DNA of 64,000 bases. Origin: Engraulis encrasicolus (Eukaryota > Chordata > Actinopteri > Clupeiformes > Engraulidae). Where the stretch lies: assembly GCF_034702125.1 (NCBI RefSeq), contig NC_085859.1, positions 9,140,848 through 9,204,847 on the forward strand, read 5' to 3'. The first letter of the stretch is position 1; each line of letters opens with the position of its first letter. Of this stretch, positions 23,303-35,918 are shown piece by piece. The notes beneath the pieces are model-generated. The model was not told the origin of the DNA. It saw only the letters and a program-made list of their open reading frames with translations, and searched no databases. The position numbers and the translations under genes are program-made.

Positions 23303-24285
23303 CAGTGGCGTAACACAAACACTTCAGGCCTCCCTGCAAGATACTAGAGTGGGCCCCCCCTAACCACTAGGCTATTAGTGAAGTTACTTTTTCACTCATC
23401 AAATCCATTCACCGTGTAGCAAACCTGAGTTCACACATTTGAATGCCTCTCCAACAGCAAGTTTGTGTGACAGCTGTAAGTTTGCGATTTGTAATGAATG
23501 TAGGCCTACTGACCGTAATTTCAAGACGCTTTTTACTGATCTGCAAACGTGATGCGAGAGAACAGACTCTCCACACCGGCCGTGTTGCAAACACGGACAA
23601 CTTTCCAGTATCAAGGAAAAAGGTGAAAGGAGTGTAGGGTTTGGGACTCTTGGGAAAGTATAAGAGATAAAGATTCAGTAGGTTAGAATTATTTTGAGTA
23701 ACCTTTGAATCGCACGTTTATGAAGAAACGTGAGGATATTACGAGGCAGAAGACGTCGCCGAATCAGCGGGGTCCGCTCATTTTTCAGCTGTGCAGCAAC
23801 GCACTGGTTGGTAGTTTCTCTTTTTCTGAATACTGCAAAATGTGTTGCCGACTTGTTCTTGAGTCTCCACCCCATAAAAACCAGCGTGTGGTCTCATTAG
23901 GGCTAGGCTACGATGTTATGACAGAGCTGTGCTTGGGGGAAAAGACGCACGCTGTCCTCTGTATCTTAAATTGATAACTTGTGCAACCCCACCCTACGAC
24001 GCTCGCGGACAGTTAGCGAAATTGAGCGTTTTTTGCGGAGGTTGTGTGCGCGGACTGTTTATTTAACGGATTTTACAATTAAAGTTAAATCGCGAGAACA
24101 TGCCAGAACGCGTTGATTCACACGCAGCGTCCATCAGCTCAGTGTTGACGACACAGATATGGCCCTGTCTCGCGTAAGGGGGGCCCCGCCTTAAATCTCT
24201 TCAGAACTACCCCCAGCCAGGGGCCCCCACCTGAGCAGGGCCCCCCTGCACCGCGGGGGCTGCGGGGGTATACTTTACGGCCGTG
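23303..24285. mobile_element. hAT-type element, 983 bp, inside the composite
   Basis: Starts CAGTGGCGTAACAC and ends GTATACTTTACGGCCGTG. The flanks CAGTGAGC (23295-23302) and CTGTGAGC (24286-24293) match at 7 of 8. The subterminal DNA at both sides is GGGCCCCCC-rich, as in a common class of fish hAT MITEs. No transposase recognised. Confidence 0.65.
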
Positions 24286-25360
24286 CTGTGAGCCCTCCAA
24301 AACCCAATGACGTCCTCGTAACATTCCTCGAGACTGTATGACTATATTCGCGCTTCATCTGGCATATCCAAACCGTGTGCCTGTACAAACACTTATATGC
24401 AACCTGCATAAAGCCCTTCCGGGACAAAAGTAAATGTGCGTAAATCCACGCAGCAGAATACGAAGTCATGCACTAATTTAAACTTTGCATGGAGTTGTGT
24501 CGTGCCTTTAGGAGCGATGACATTAAGAATTGCCCTGCATAAGCGGTCGGGAGACCCAGCTAGCCTATGGATGTCTGTAACAGATTATCTGTTTGTCCAT
24601 CATTGGCCTATTTGTACAGTCTAGCAGTGAGTCTGCAACTGTGTCACAGGACGCCTTGACCAAAATATAGGCTACAAATCTTGCTCTTTCGGTCGGCTTT
24701 CCGTAGGCTACAACCATTTGCATCGCGTTTTCTCATGTTTTTTTTCTCGTGTTTTAAGTGAGCCTTCGAGCCCACAGACAAGTTTGGCTGTGCAAACGAT
24801 AAGGAGAGCGTGCATAAACAACTATTCGAAACATGAGCTGAAAAAAATATTAGTTTTAAAAGGTAACATTTTACAGAATATAGGCTAGCCTATAGTATAT
24901 TCAATTTGTGGACACCAAGGTTATGTAGGCCTAACCTAATTCAAACCGACAACTGCGCAAGTGAGAGCTTTGAGAGCAATAGCCTAACTTTGTGACAATG
25001 GCAGGGCCATAGGAGAAATTGTAAATAGGCCTAGGCCTTTGCAAATTATTGCTGACATTTTTACATTAATAAATAATATGGGGCATACTAACGTTATTAT
25101 AGGCAGCATGATACCTTACACCCAAGTAAGCAGCACTAGACCATATCACACACAAGCAGCACCTGTTCATTCTTGATCATCATGTTGATGACACATTCCA
25201 CATGACGCTATATGACAGGAAAACATGAAGATAGCAACGCTGTAGCATCGAATATCCCTTACACTATAATGATAATTGATTACTTCATACATGTATTTTA
25301 AAGCACAGTTCGAGACAATAAGAAAACGGCATGAGTGAGGGGGGAGAGCGAGACATAGAG

Positions 25361-25473
25361 ACAGAGAGAGAGAGAGAGAGAGACAGACAGAGAGAGAGAG
25401 AGACAGAGAGAGAGACAGAGAGAGAGACAGAGAGAGAGAGAGAGAGGGAGAGAGAGAGGGAGAGAGAGAGGGA

Positions 25474-25554
<81 letters not shown>
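25361..25554 (+). repeat. (GA)n array
   Basis: Nearly 200 bp of GA repeats with GACA and GGGA interruptions. Long open frames on both strands here (Glu/Arg or Ser/Leu) are artefacts. Confidence 0.95.
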
Positions 25555-25557
<3 letters not shown>

Positions 25558-27458
25558 TGTAATCGCCAGCTGAAGGATAGGTTCCTTATTACTACAATTA
25601 TTATTAACTGACTTCTACATTTATTTTAAAGGACAGGCTTTAAGGGCTTAAGTTGAGGAAATGTGCAAAACATCAAAATCGAACGAAGCAACAACTCCTG
25701 AGGCAATTTCAATTGCCTCCCTGTGTGTGAGTGAGTGAGTGAGCGAGAGAGAGCGAGGGAGCGCACAAGACGAAGAAAGCGCTTTAGCCAGTATAGTGAG
25801 GCGATTTGTTTTTGTGGCCAGTATTGTTGAAACTCGCAGGTCATCATGTCGGCAGTATGCAATTGAGAAATTCTGTAACACAAAATTGCAATTTCACCAA
25901 CATTTCCAAATGTTCCGGGTTGCGGGTTTTCACTATTTTGACCCGACCCACCCGAACCCGCGATACTTACAAAAACTGCAACCCAACCCACCCGGCCCGC
26001 GGGTGCCCGCGGGTCAATGGGTGACCCGCGCATCACTACCAAGCACTGATAGGGGCCCTTAAAAGGGGGCCCAAAATTGGAATCTTTCATGGGGCCCAAC
26101 ATTTCTGGTAGCGCCCCTGGGCGTTCCTACAGTTTAATTTTCACTAACCTAGTGTGACTCACCAGAAGTTTCTTGTCTTGATAGTTTCTCATCTCACTGA
26201 CTGTAATATAAACAAGCCTACCACTTCTATTGTATCACTCATAAACTGTCAATCATCATATTTTTCTAACCTTTCCTTGCCCCTTTTACATGGTTATTAG
26301 AAATTAAAATTAATACCTGTGGTATTTCAAATTGAAAAACATGTGGAGTAGGCTACTCACTTCTTTTGCAAAGCCTGTGTAATGATTAACTATTTTTTGC
26401 TAGAAATGATGGCTATAACAGGCGCCTAGTATACAGTCCACATGATTGATTTCGGCCCCTGATCACCGTCAGGAACGATAATATGGCCCCCATAGAAAAA
26501 AAGTTTGGGGACCCGTGGGCTATACGAATAACATCACGTGGTGTCATAACCTCTTTGGCAGGATATGGGAAGAGTTTTTGGTAAGTTTTGAGCTCCATCC
26601 TTCAATAATTTAATTTTTTCTCATAGCGGGAAAATTGCCTGTCAACTGTGTTATCAACATATTCATAAGAATCTAAATTATAAATCACATGTAGAAAAAC
26701 ACAGATAAAGCATACAGCTCCAGGCCACTTTATTAGAATAGCATGAAAAAGTAGATTTATTTCCATTATTCCATCAATAATGTTAAACTGTCATGGATTA
26801 TAGATTCGGGTCATTTCACGTGAAATCAGACGCTTTGGGACCCGACCGATCCGGATTTCAATCATACTTGGTGTGCCTTTTTAGTAGCAAGGTAGCACCC
26901 CAGAACTGCATTGGTTTGAATCTGACACTAATATTAAGGGAGAAACAGACTAGGAAAGGTTCACATTTTAGGGTAGGACACTATACGTTCAGCCTTGAAT
27001 ATATCAGTCAGTGTTAGTCACAAAAAGATGCCTGTGGTATTGTTTGAAAGCTCTTTTCTGGCTCTACATATTACACAATCAGCTTGGAATACAACAACTC
27101 TCAGAATATGAATTATGATAAATTGAAAAATTAAAAATTGAATATCTAAAAAAACTATATTTTAAAATGGCCAGTTCCTTGTCCAAACGTAGCCGGCAAT
27201 GTCATTAGCAACACCTCAAATGCTGGTGTTCGGTTCTTTATTCATTTCAGAGAGAATTTGACTCACAAATATGGCATCATACAGACCACTTACTAATAAT
27301 ATGGTAATACCATAGTAGCATCACATGACAAAACAAAAATGGTCAGTTTCCATGGTCCCAGGTTTCAGAAACTAAGGCAGATGTCCATTTATACACACCA
27401 AATGATGATATGTGAATGTTTGAACATTCCTTCTCTGTGTACCCGTGTCATCTTCCCT

Positions 27459-27959
27459 TTACCGTACTTTAAAGAGATAATCAATGGCTACACTCTCATT
27501 TTGTACTCTACCAGTGCATTTCAAGCAGCAGCTTTGTCTTTTGTAGATAATGTATAAGTACGTCCCGTTGCAGTTAGGTTCCACTACCAGAAGCACATCC
27601 TGATGATCCATGACAAGTCTATCTGGTCTGAAGGGAAAAGTGAAGGATGGAGATGGTCCATGAGGATGCAGGAAGTTCAGTTTCACCTCTCCAGTGCTCA
27701 GCATACATTCCTCAACAAATGCTAGCCACCAGTTGCCATCATATACAGCTACAACATACCCTTTGATGCTTGAAAATGTAACACATTCCTTTACTGAGCT
27801 CACTCTTTCAACTCCTTCTCTGAATGCGGAAAATGGCCTAATGTCCATTGACAATGGGCAGAAGCTGTGTAGTTTTTGAGTACCTGGAATAGTTCTTGCA
27901 GATTCCAACCTCTTCAACAGGTTCTCAGCTTCATGATGGTGCATCTCTCTCAAGAACAT
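27459..27959 (-). pseudogene. Protein fragment of the palindrome, left arm
   Basis: About 166 codons from the ATG at 27959 to the stop at 27459. The frame starts right at the palindrome centre, so the protein lacks its natural N-terminus. It shares with the right-arm copy the segments HHEAENLLKRLESARTIPG, KGYVVAVYDGNWWL, STGEVKLNFLHPHGPSPSF and FRPDRLVM. The GYVVAVYDGNWWLA-VEE stretch followed by a NFLHPHGP loop looks like a small beta-barrel (Tudor/SH3-like) module; that is an inference from pattern only. After VVEP it differs from the right arm, consistent with a frameshift in one copy. I do not recognise a named family; it is probably the C-terminus of a transposon-encoded protein. Confidence 0.55.
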
Positions 27960-27984
27960 CCATTGCCAGTTTGCCACAACAGAG

Positions 27985-28455
27985 ATGTACCATCATGAAG
28001 CTGAGAACCTGTTGAAAAGGTTGGAATCTGCAAGAACTATTCCAGGTACTCAAAAACTACACAGCGTCTGCCCATTGTCAATGGACACAGTGGAAGTTAG
28101 GCCATTTTCAGCATTCAGAGAAGGCAGAGTTGAAAGAGTGAGCTCAGTAAAGGAATGTGTTACATTTTCAAGCATCAAAGGGTATGTTGTAGCTGTATAT
28201 GATGGCAACTGGTGGCTAGCATGTGTTGAGGAATGTATGCCGAGCACTGGAGAGGTGAAACTGAACTTCCTGCATCCTCATGGACCATCTCCATCCTTCA
28301 CGTTTCCCTTCAGACCAGATAGACTTGTCATGGATGATCAGGATGTGCTTCTGGTAGTGGAACCTGTAACTGCAACGGGACGTATTTATACATTATCTAC
28401 AAAAGACACAGCTGCTGCTTCAAATGCACTGGTAGAGTACAAAATGAGAGTGTAG
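27985..28455 (+). pseudogene. Protein fragment of the palindrome, right arm
   Basis: 156 codons, ATG at 27985, stop at 28453-28455. The mirror copy of the minus-strand fragment at 27459-27959: head-to-head, about 30 bp apart, over 90% identical over the first 125 residues by eye. It includes two extra residues (TVEV for I) and VEPVTATGRIYTLSTKDTA where the left copy reads VEPNCNGTYLYIIYKRQ, because of a small indel. The aligned cores differ by only a few substitutions (for example W-L-ACVEECMP against W-L-AFVEECML). Whether it is expressed is unknown; no promoter is evident in the short spacer. Confidence 0.55.
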
Positions 28456-29485
28456 CCATTTATTCTCTCTTTAAAGTACGGTAAAGGGAAGATGACACAG
28501 GTACACAGAGAAGGAATGTTCAAACATTCACATATCATTTGGTGTGTGTATAAATGGACATCTGCCTTAGTTTCTGAAACCTGGGACCATGGAAACTGAC
28601 CATTTTTGTTTTGTTTTTGTTTTGTCATGTGATGCTACTATGGTATTACCATATTATTAGTAAGTGGTCTGTATGATGCCATATTTGTGAGTCAAATTCT
28701 CTCTGAAATGAATAAAGAACCGAACACCAGCATTTGAGGTGTTGCTAACGACATTGCCGGCTACGTTTGGACAAGGAACTGGCCATTTTAAAACATAGTT
28801 TTTTTAGATATTCAATTTTTAATTTTTCAATTTATCATAATTCATATTCTGAGAGTTGTTGTATTCCAAGCTGATTGTGTAATATGTAGAGCCAGAAAAG
28901 AGCTTTCAAACAACACCACAGGCATCTTTTTGTGACTAACACTGACTGATATATTCAAGGCTGAATGTATAGTGTCCTACCCTCACATGTCAACCTTTCC
29001 TAGTCTGTTTCTCCCTTAATATTAGTGTCAGATTCAAACCAATGCAGTTCTGGGGTGCTACCTTGCTACTAAAAAGGCACACCAAGTATGATTGAAATCC
29101 GGGTCGGTCGGGTCCCAAAGTGTCTGATTTCACGTGAAATGACCCATTCATGGCCCAGTTTTTTAACTATTCCAATCATTAAAGTGTTTATTTTTACACA
29201 TTTTGGTCTTCCAGCTCAAAAAACCCATGAATTGGGGAATTCGCATCATTAGAATATTGTAATGAAATCACAATTTTCTTCATCAAAATTTGTTTCACAT
29301 CAGTGCACATCAAATCAGTTGAAATTTGGTACTTTCTACATAACATGCAATGTTCAATACTTGGTTAGGACTCTCTCTGTCTTAATAACGGCCATGATGC
29401 GTTTAACATTGAAGTCAATGGCAGAAATAGTGCATGGGAGTAATGGAAGGCCAGATATCCTTGATGCTTTGCCGTCAGCTGTCGC

Positions 29486-29848
29486 TGCACAAACAGAGCA
29501 TTAAACATCCTTAAAGATCACACACACCCTGGTCACAGGCTCTTCACCATGCTACCATCTGGCAGGCGCTTTAGGACTCTGCGTGCCCGCACTACGAGAA
29601 TGAACGACAGCTTTTACCCTACTGCCATTAGACTCTTGAACTCAATACGTCACCTGCCCCCCCTCAATACTTCAGGACTATCGATACTGTGAGATGCACA
29701 TGGATTTTTATGGATTTTTATATATTATTTATTTACTGTTAATATATCTTATTTTGTGGGCATTTGTGGGTTACTACTAAACATAATCTCGCTATATTTA
29801 TATAGTGACAATAAAAGTCTACTCTCTCTACTCTTTACTCTCTCTCTC
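29486..29848 (+). mobile_element. LINE 3' end (L2/CR1/Rex group)
   Basis: The plus strand encodes the C-terminus of a LINE reverse transcriptase polyprotein: HTHPGHRLFTMLPSGRRF, TLRARTTRMNDSFYPTAIRL, then a 3' UTR ending TGACAATAAAAGTCTA and a (CTACTCT/CT)n tail. It is homologous to the LINE at 58048-59153. Heavily 5' truncated, inserted in the Tc1-derived palindrome. Confidence 0.75.
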
Positions 29849-30036
29849 GTTTGCTGACCTGGTGTCCCACACTTCACTGTTCAATATACCCTGTAGATTT
29901 CAATGCCAAGATTTGTCGCTAACTCACCAGTTTAATTCTAAATCACCAGAAATGAAACCCCATTGAAAATGAGTGGGGTTTTATTTCTGGTGAGTTTGAA
30001 TTAAACTGGTGAGTTAACACCAAAACGTAGCATGGG

Positions 30037-30120
30037 TACGTTCCTAAGTTACATTCCTAAGTTACTGCCAAAAGTAATTAAATTACGTAACAACGTTACT
30101 TAGTAACGTGTTACCCCCCA
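30037..30120. repeat. Solo end of a hAT-like element
   Basis: GTAACAACGTTACTTAGTAA, then GTGTTACCCCCCAACACTG. I recognise the CAGTGTTGGGGGGTAACRCG terminus as a common fish hAT end. The other end is not found; it abuts the truncated Tc1-derived palindrome. Confidence 0.45.
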
Positions 30121-33100
30121 ACACTGGTTTTTGCCAATCTATCTCCATATTGACAGACAAACAAGCAAAATTATTTGTGTTCTAGGGAGATGGGTTTGTC
30201 TGCTCTGTTTTTTCTCCTAACAAAAGTGCAGACTTGTTCCCCTGCACTGTTGACCGTAACACAGTTGAGTAACACGGTTGACTGTTTGGAAAGTGTTTTT
30301 GTGCTATTGTGCTATATGTGTTGAAAAATCCTATGAACAGACACTAGGGATTATTTCTGGAGGGAAGTCTTGTGTAAGGAGGGTGACGTTACAGGGATTT
30401 ATAATGAAAAATGTGTCAGTCTGTATCACAGTGAATCATAAAATCCTACTTATGAAGCTCAACAATCACATTTCCTATATCAGTGGCACAGATATATGAC
30501 AACATTATTGCTAGGGGATATAAGCACTTTCAAACGTATGTTGTTTCAACTCTGTAGTATTTTTATGTTTGAAATGACATAGTATTTGTCCATAACACTG
30601 TTGACAAAATAATCAAGCAAATGTTCGCTTTCAATAGAGTATTTATCAAATGATTTAAGATTAAGCTTGGCAATTTGTTTGTTTGGAAACTTAAATATAT
30701 ACACTTTGTAAATATCTAGGTTATTTAGTTGAAAAAAATACTGATAATTGACATTTTGCTTTTGCCAAAAGCACAGTGGAATCGTAGAATCACTCATATG
30801 TGTGTTCTGGGAAAGAGTTGTCACACCTCTAGTCTTAACCAAGTCAATTGTTAAGTTTGCAAATATGCTTCTCGCTTATTCTACGTCATATATGATTATT
30901 ATGCAATATTTTGATTAAATGTACACCACCGTTTTATCTCAGAGGTGGCCTTTCAGCTCAGAACAGCAAGCTTGCAGATTTCCTGTCAGCTCACGATGCT
31001 TAACCACAATAGGCTGACAGGAAGGGGAAATCACATGCACGTTTTTTTCTTACAGAGTGATCTGTAAGGCATGTTCCCTCAAGGCTTTTGATTAAATGAA
31101 ATTACCAAACGTGAATCTGGAAACAGGTAACTGAATTTAAATTGTGGTATCAAATTGCTGCCTCTGCTAAAAGATACCTTAATGAATTAATTATTTGCTT
31201 TCTTCACAGCATTATTTATCCTTCAATTATATGTGATGGAAACGTTTTACCAATATGAAGGATAGGGTCCCCAAGTGTATAATGGCCTACAAGGATTTAG
31301 TCTTTGCATAACTTGCTAACACATTTAACACCTTAATAGTATATGCTTGTACAATATTTATAACACTTAAAAAATATTGAAGTAATAAACTATTAAAACA
31401 TATTAAAAAATATATGTAAATAAGTAAGCAATGTTAAACCTGTTAATGTGTAGGCTATTCCTCATTTCAAAAATATTATTATATAATATTAAATTATTTT
31501 ATATTAAATTAATATTTATATTAAATATTAGGCTATATAATTTTAAAACTAATATTAATGAGAAAGTATTTGCAAACATTCAGCCTTTATCAAAAACTAA
31601 TAGAACAAGATGATTGTCCCGAAATGAATTGTTAATAATTTGTATTTGGCTTTAATAATGTAATAAATGCAATTATAATAGCCAATTCCTGTTTTGAATT
31701 TAGTTTTGATTGACAGCCACAAAACGTAAAATAATATGAATTTAATTAAATACATATGTGCTACATATCATTGGTTGGATGTCTTAATCCACTGATTCAA
31801 AATATTGAGCTGTATTTTGGTAAACAAAATAAACACTACTGACATCACTACAACATTCAGAAGTTAAAAGGGGTTACATGTGCTAAGTAGTGGATACAGC
31901 CTTTAAACAGGCTGATCATACTTACATTGCCATGACGATCTTGGAGACTGAAGAGGTCTTGAATCTGCTGAAATGTCTTTGTTCAACGAGTAGCTGTCAA
32001 AACAAGCAAAACAGGCAAGACTTCACTTAAACCAAGCTGAGCCTTTATTTCCAAAACCACACGCCCATTAGCCGTCTATACGTAGGCCTAACATGCAGTA
32101 AGCCTACAGTTCATAAGAGGCAGCATTAAGATTTTCATTGATGATTCACTATGATTTATAAATTAAAAGGCAATTAACTTATTTGAAATATAAAGACATT
32201 TTAACTCACAGTTAGCACACAGTGGGCAAAAGAAGGCAAAATCTGCGAAAGTAGTGAAAATCGACTTGATCAGTTTTCAGAAATTCTAATAAAAATTAAA
32301 ATGTTGCTCATAGGAAAATATTGTTAGGTGATTAAAAAGTGATTGAGATGAATTAATTACAACACTTGTAATTAATCACATTTGTTTTAAACTAAGGTAA
32401 ACCTGCACAACATAATAGTATTCCTTCTGCATTGAAATGTGTCTCCTAGAACACAAGGCACCGATGGACAATGTCTATTATGTCAATATAGTACAGTACA
32501 GTCAGGGATTAAAGCAAAAAAAAGTCATCTGACTGAACTTTTTTACCGGTTAGGCACCCGATTGAGTATCACTCCGTAACCCAATGAAAACCAATGTAGC
32601 CAGGCTCTGCCCTCATAACGTAGCATACACTGGGTTTATGCAAGGAATGGTGCCAGAGCCAGCACTAGGCATAGGCAGACAGGGCAGTCGTCTAGAGCAG
32701 AATAGGCCTATGTCTTGAAGGCACCAGTAGTACCAAAAAGTGCCACAAAATCAGAACTTCAACCAATATAAAACTTTACACTTCACATTCACAATGAATA
32801 TTTATTATACACTCAGTAGGCCTATATACACACTCAGTATGAATGTACCTGTAGGTACTAGATCAGATGTGCTCAATCAGATGTAGACCTTAATGCTATG
32901 TTTACAGATGCCAATTTCTAAATACAAGAAAAAGGAAAGAGGGAAAGGGGGCAGGCCTAGGGCACCCGATTGACTAGAACTGGCTATTTACTTATTTCTA
33001 CCCATTGTTTATGAATTGTTCACAACATTATGCAGAATGGATTCACAATGAGTGTTGCTTCAAAATGGTCTAGCTGATATCACAGAATATTGACTTGGAA

Positions 33101-35628
33101 TTGCAATGCGTTGATACAGTGATCCCATTTTCTTTTTTTTTAGTAGTAGTAGGCTATATTTTGTCTTTCCCATCAGAATGGGCAAACACTGTTCTGGTGA
33201 AAGCACTGGTGCGCATTGCTTGCAGTTGTATTTCTGACATTTAAAAAATAATGCACTGGTCATAGCAATCAGAGGGAGAAAACTAGTTGTTGGGTTATTT
33301 TGTATGTTTTTCACTATTCATCCTGTTACAAATAACTTGTTGACGTTTACAAACAGGGTGCGGTAGTCTACCTCTTGTGTTCTACCGTTTTGAAAACCTG
33401 TGGCTTCTCGATGTGCGTTGCCAGACACGCTTACCATTATTTTATTTTATTTAAAAACGTCCCCGATTCCTACACCCACTCGTGTTCTCACAAGCTGACA
33501 CAACGCAAGCAGACACGACACAGTCACAGACATAGGTCTATTGTTTAACAAAAGTAACACACTTTCCCAAGCTTGTCGCGCAACTTTCCACTCGAATCAG
33601 GACAAATCACCCACCTATCAGTCCTGAGCGCGAAAATAACGTATAGTCCGAGAAGATGGGCACAGACGTTGAGCCACTCAAAAACAAGCACACACACAAC
33701 TGTTGCTGCACACTATTCCAGATAGCAAAAATAGCATCACACAGCCTACAACAAGCCTTGAAAGTGAAACAAACACCGAAACGGCATTTATTGACCATGA
33801 GTCCACCCATCAGAACACTGCTTCCCAGAACAAGACGTGGCATAAAATATTGGCTCTGCCAGGGATAGCCTCTGTGACTGTGACCCCTGTAAAATGCAAC
33901 CCATTTTTAACTTATTTCTTAAATATATATCGGCAACAACAAAGTTAATATACTATGATTACAGATGAGACTGTAAATTATCCGTTGTCAGAAAGACAAC
34001 TAGAGCTAGTTCTACACGTAGCCAGTCAAACGCGCTAAACTAAAAAAAAAAGGATGAAACGCATGGTATTACGCATGGTATATCCTAGCTAGCTGCCAAT
34101 GATAGCCGTCCCGTTGGGGCTACCTATGAGTAATGTTAGTAAAAGTCACAATGCTTAAAATGAAAACCCTTCATGAAAAGGACATCATGCGCAGTCGAAG
34201 TAAACTATTCTTTTTTTTTTCTAACTATCCGCCACGGCAGGTGCGATGATAATGGAAACATACGTGTCCTACCTTCTTCCAGCATTGCTTTCCCTGCATA
34301 TGCATTATTAGCCCATATTGGAATACCAGTCCAACTCGTTTAATGATTGTCATTGCACTTTAAAGACATAGTATTACACTTATTTTCTTGTCTGCCATCA
34401 GCAACAATGTTGGCTATTTGTTTTTTTAATCTCTCGCGCTGCGCCGCAACCGAATTGTTGACCGCTCGTGTACTTTTTTTTTTTTTTGGAACACGGAAAA
34501 ACAGGGGATGGCTCAAACCTACTGAGTGAATCTGTTGTATGACACAACCGGTGGTGGAGTGTATAACTAAATCCGTACAACAAACACACCTTTCCTCCCC
34601 TTCTCATCACCAGGAGTGCTCTCGATTTGAGTTCAGTTGGAAAGTAAACATTGTAAATTAATTGACATGAATTATAAGGACGGAAATCCGTCCAAACGAA
34701 AATCCAGTTGACGGAAATCCGTCATGGCAACGGAAAACTTTAATCCACACCACTCATGAATAGAAAATATCTGAAAATAACTGGGTTACTGATTTACAAC
34801 CCTGCAGTAACTTACATTGGGTTTAGGCTGTCCTGCGCAGGAGAGCTGTGGTTGACCGTTGCACTTTTGCAGATCTGCAGATCTTACAGGTTTGCTGACC
34901 ATACAATGACTGATTTTTATAGCGAACAACAGAAACCGAAAATAAACTTTTCACATCTCTGTCTACATCTCTGTGGCTTTCACAACCTTTGCTTTGTGTA
35001 GAGTCCCCTCAGTGGGTCTATCAGACCATGTGACTTTCTTTTGTGACTCATGATCATCTGTAAGCCTATTTCTCGCTACTAAACTGGAGTTGCTTTTCAT
35101 TAATAACTTTACTACTTAAGTTGTTTTAGTGGTTGTGTTTTTTTTCAATGTTTGATGAATGGATAAATGCAATTCATCTGAACAAAAATAGAACACTCTT
35201 CTGCCAGCTGGGGCCCCAAGAAAATGTTTAAAGGAATCAAAATCGCCACTACTGAGTGGGTTTTATTCACTAACTTAAGGACCCCACCCCAGGCTGCCTG
35301 CCTAGCCTGATGACAATATGACATGGAGTGTCAACAAGAAAGACCCTATGTGAAGGGGATGACATGATATCAAAATGATGCCACAGTGGACACAATGATT
35401 ACAGGAAACCACTGACCTGAAAATACATGTAGCAGTTGTGCTGTTAAACCGCCTTCTGTGACTGTGTCTGCTTCTCCTCTGTGTCTTAAATGAAATGGCA
35501 ATTAGGCCTAGTTGACGGTCCCTTAGCTCTGTCCCACCTGGGTTCGCGATTGGGCGATTAGGAGCCACACCTGTATAAAACCAGGTGGCTGAGCACATGA
35601 TCCTTGCTTTGTGGAGAGTAACAGACAA
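30121..35628. other. Long stretch with no recognisable gene
   Basis: AT-rich, unique-looking DNA, with very AT-rich sequence around 31330-31560. Open frames of 60-98 codons are scattered on both strands, none with recognisable domains or codon-like structure. 32505-34749 has weak GGATTAAAG / CTTTAATCC ends with ACGGAAATCCGTC subterminal repeats (34660-34740) suggestive of a decayed hAT, but no target duplication. Several TAGGCCTA octamers occur here. Confidence 0.4.
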
Positions 35629-35914
35629 GGTGTGCATCCCAATATGTGTCCTTGCCTCCTCCACTTGTGCTTGTCTCCTCGTCCCGCCTCCTGGCCCCTC
35701 CTCCGTGGAGAAAATGATAAAGTTTCCCAGCTGTCAGCCTCGCCACAACAACTTTTGAGGGACTGTTTTTCATTCACCATCCCAATTGCAAATGAGAAAA
35801 AGACTTTACAATTGAGCTTTTGCAAGATATTGAAATATAATGCTGTTGTCAGTGATGTCATCATGACGAGAAGGAGGCAAGTGGAGGAGGCAAGGTCACA
35901 TATTGGGATGCACC
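35629..35914. mobile_element. MITE with ~45 bp terminal inverted repeats
   Basis: Left GTGCATCCCAATATGTG then CCTTGCCTCCTCCACTTG; right CAAGTGGAGGAGGCAAGG then CACATATTGGGATGCACCC. AAG flanks both ends, a possible 3 bp target duplication. Length about 286 bp. The open frames across it are incidental. Confidence 0.65.
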
Positions 35915-35918
35915 CAAG

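Larger units (their letters stand above)
18385..26038. mobile_element. hAT-terminated composite element, 7.65 kb
   Basis: The left end TAGTGATGCGTGGGTGGGTG and the right end GGGTGACCCGCGCATCACTA are inverted, with CCCGC/GGGTT-rich subterminal DNA on both sides. The flanks CCAAGCAT (18377-18384) and CCAAGCAC (26039-26046) match at 7 of 8. No hAT transposase frame is visible. The length is explained by later insertions: a TTAA element (18572-22167) and another hAT (23303-24285). What remains between them (22172-23302 and 24286-25930) is non-coding DNA with a (GA)n array. Confidence 0.7.
26808..29145. mobile_element. 2.34 kb palindromic element carrying twin protein fragments
   Basis: Starts GGGTCATTTCACGTGAAAT and ends with its reverse complement. 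Arms of about 1.15 kb are nearly identical (small indels only) around a spacer of about 30 bp at 27951-27980. It sits inside a Tc1-derived palindrome, with the 4 bp ATTC at 26804-26807 repeated at 29146-29149, consistent with a 4 bp target duplication. Each arm encodes the same C-terminal protein fragment, diverging from the centre. I cannot assign a superfamily; the simplest reading is an inverted dimer of one end of an unseen autonomous element. Confidence 0.8.
26715..30036. mobile_element. Palindromic Tc1-derived element, family 2, interrupted and truncated copy
   Basis: Begins CAGCTCCAGGCCACTTTATT after TA (26713-26714) and follows 8835-9924 through its left arm, centre and the first part of the right arm. 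It is split by a 2338 bp palindrome (26808-29145) and by a LINE 3' end (29486-29848), and cut off at about 30036 by other DNA. Own sequence is therefore 26715-26807, 29146-29485 and 29849-30036. Confidence 0.8.

Noticed and set aside
25167..25573. Ser-Leu and Glu-Arg-rich open frames
   Set aside because: Translations of the (GA)n array.
32505..34749. Possible decayed hAT with GGATTAAAG / CTTTAATCC ends
   Set aside because: The terminal match is only about 9 bp, there is no target duplication and no internal support.
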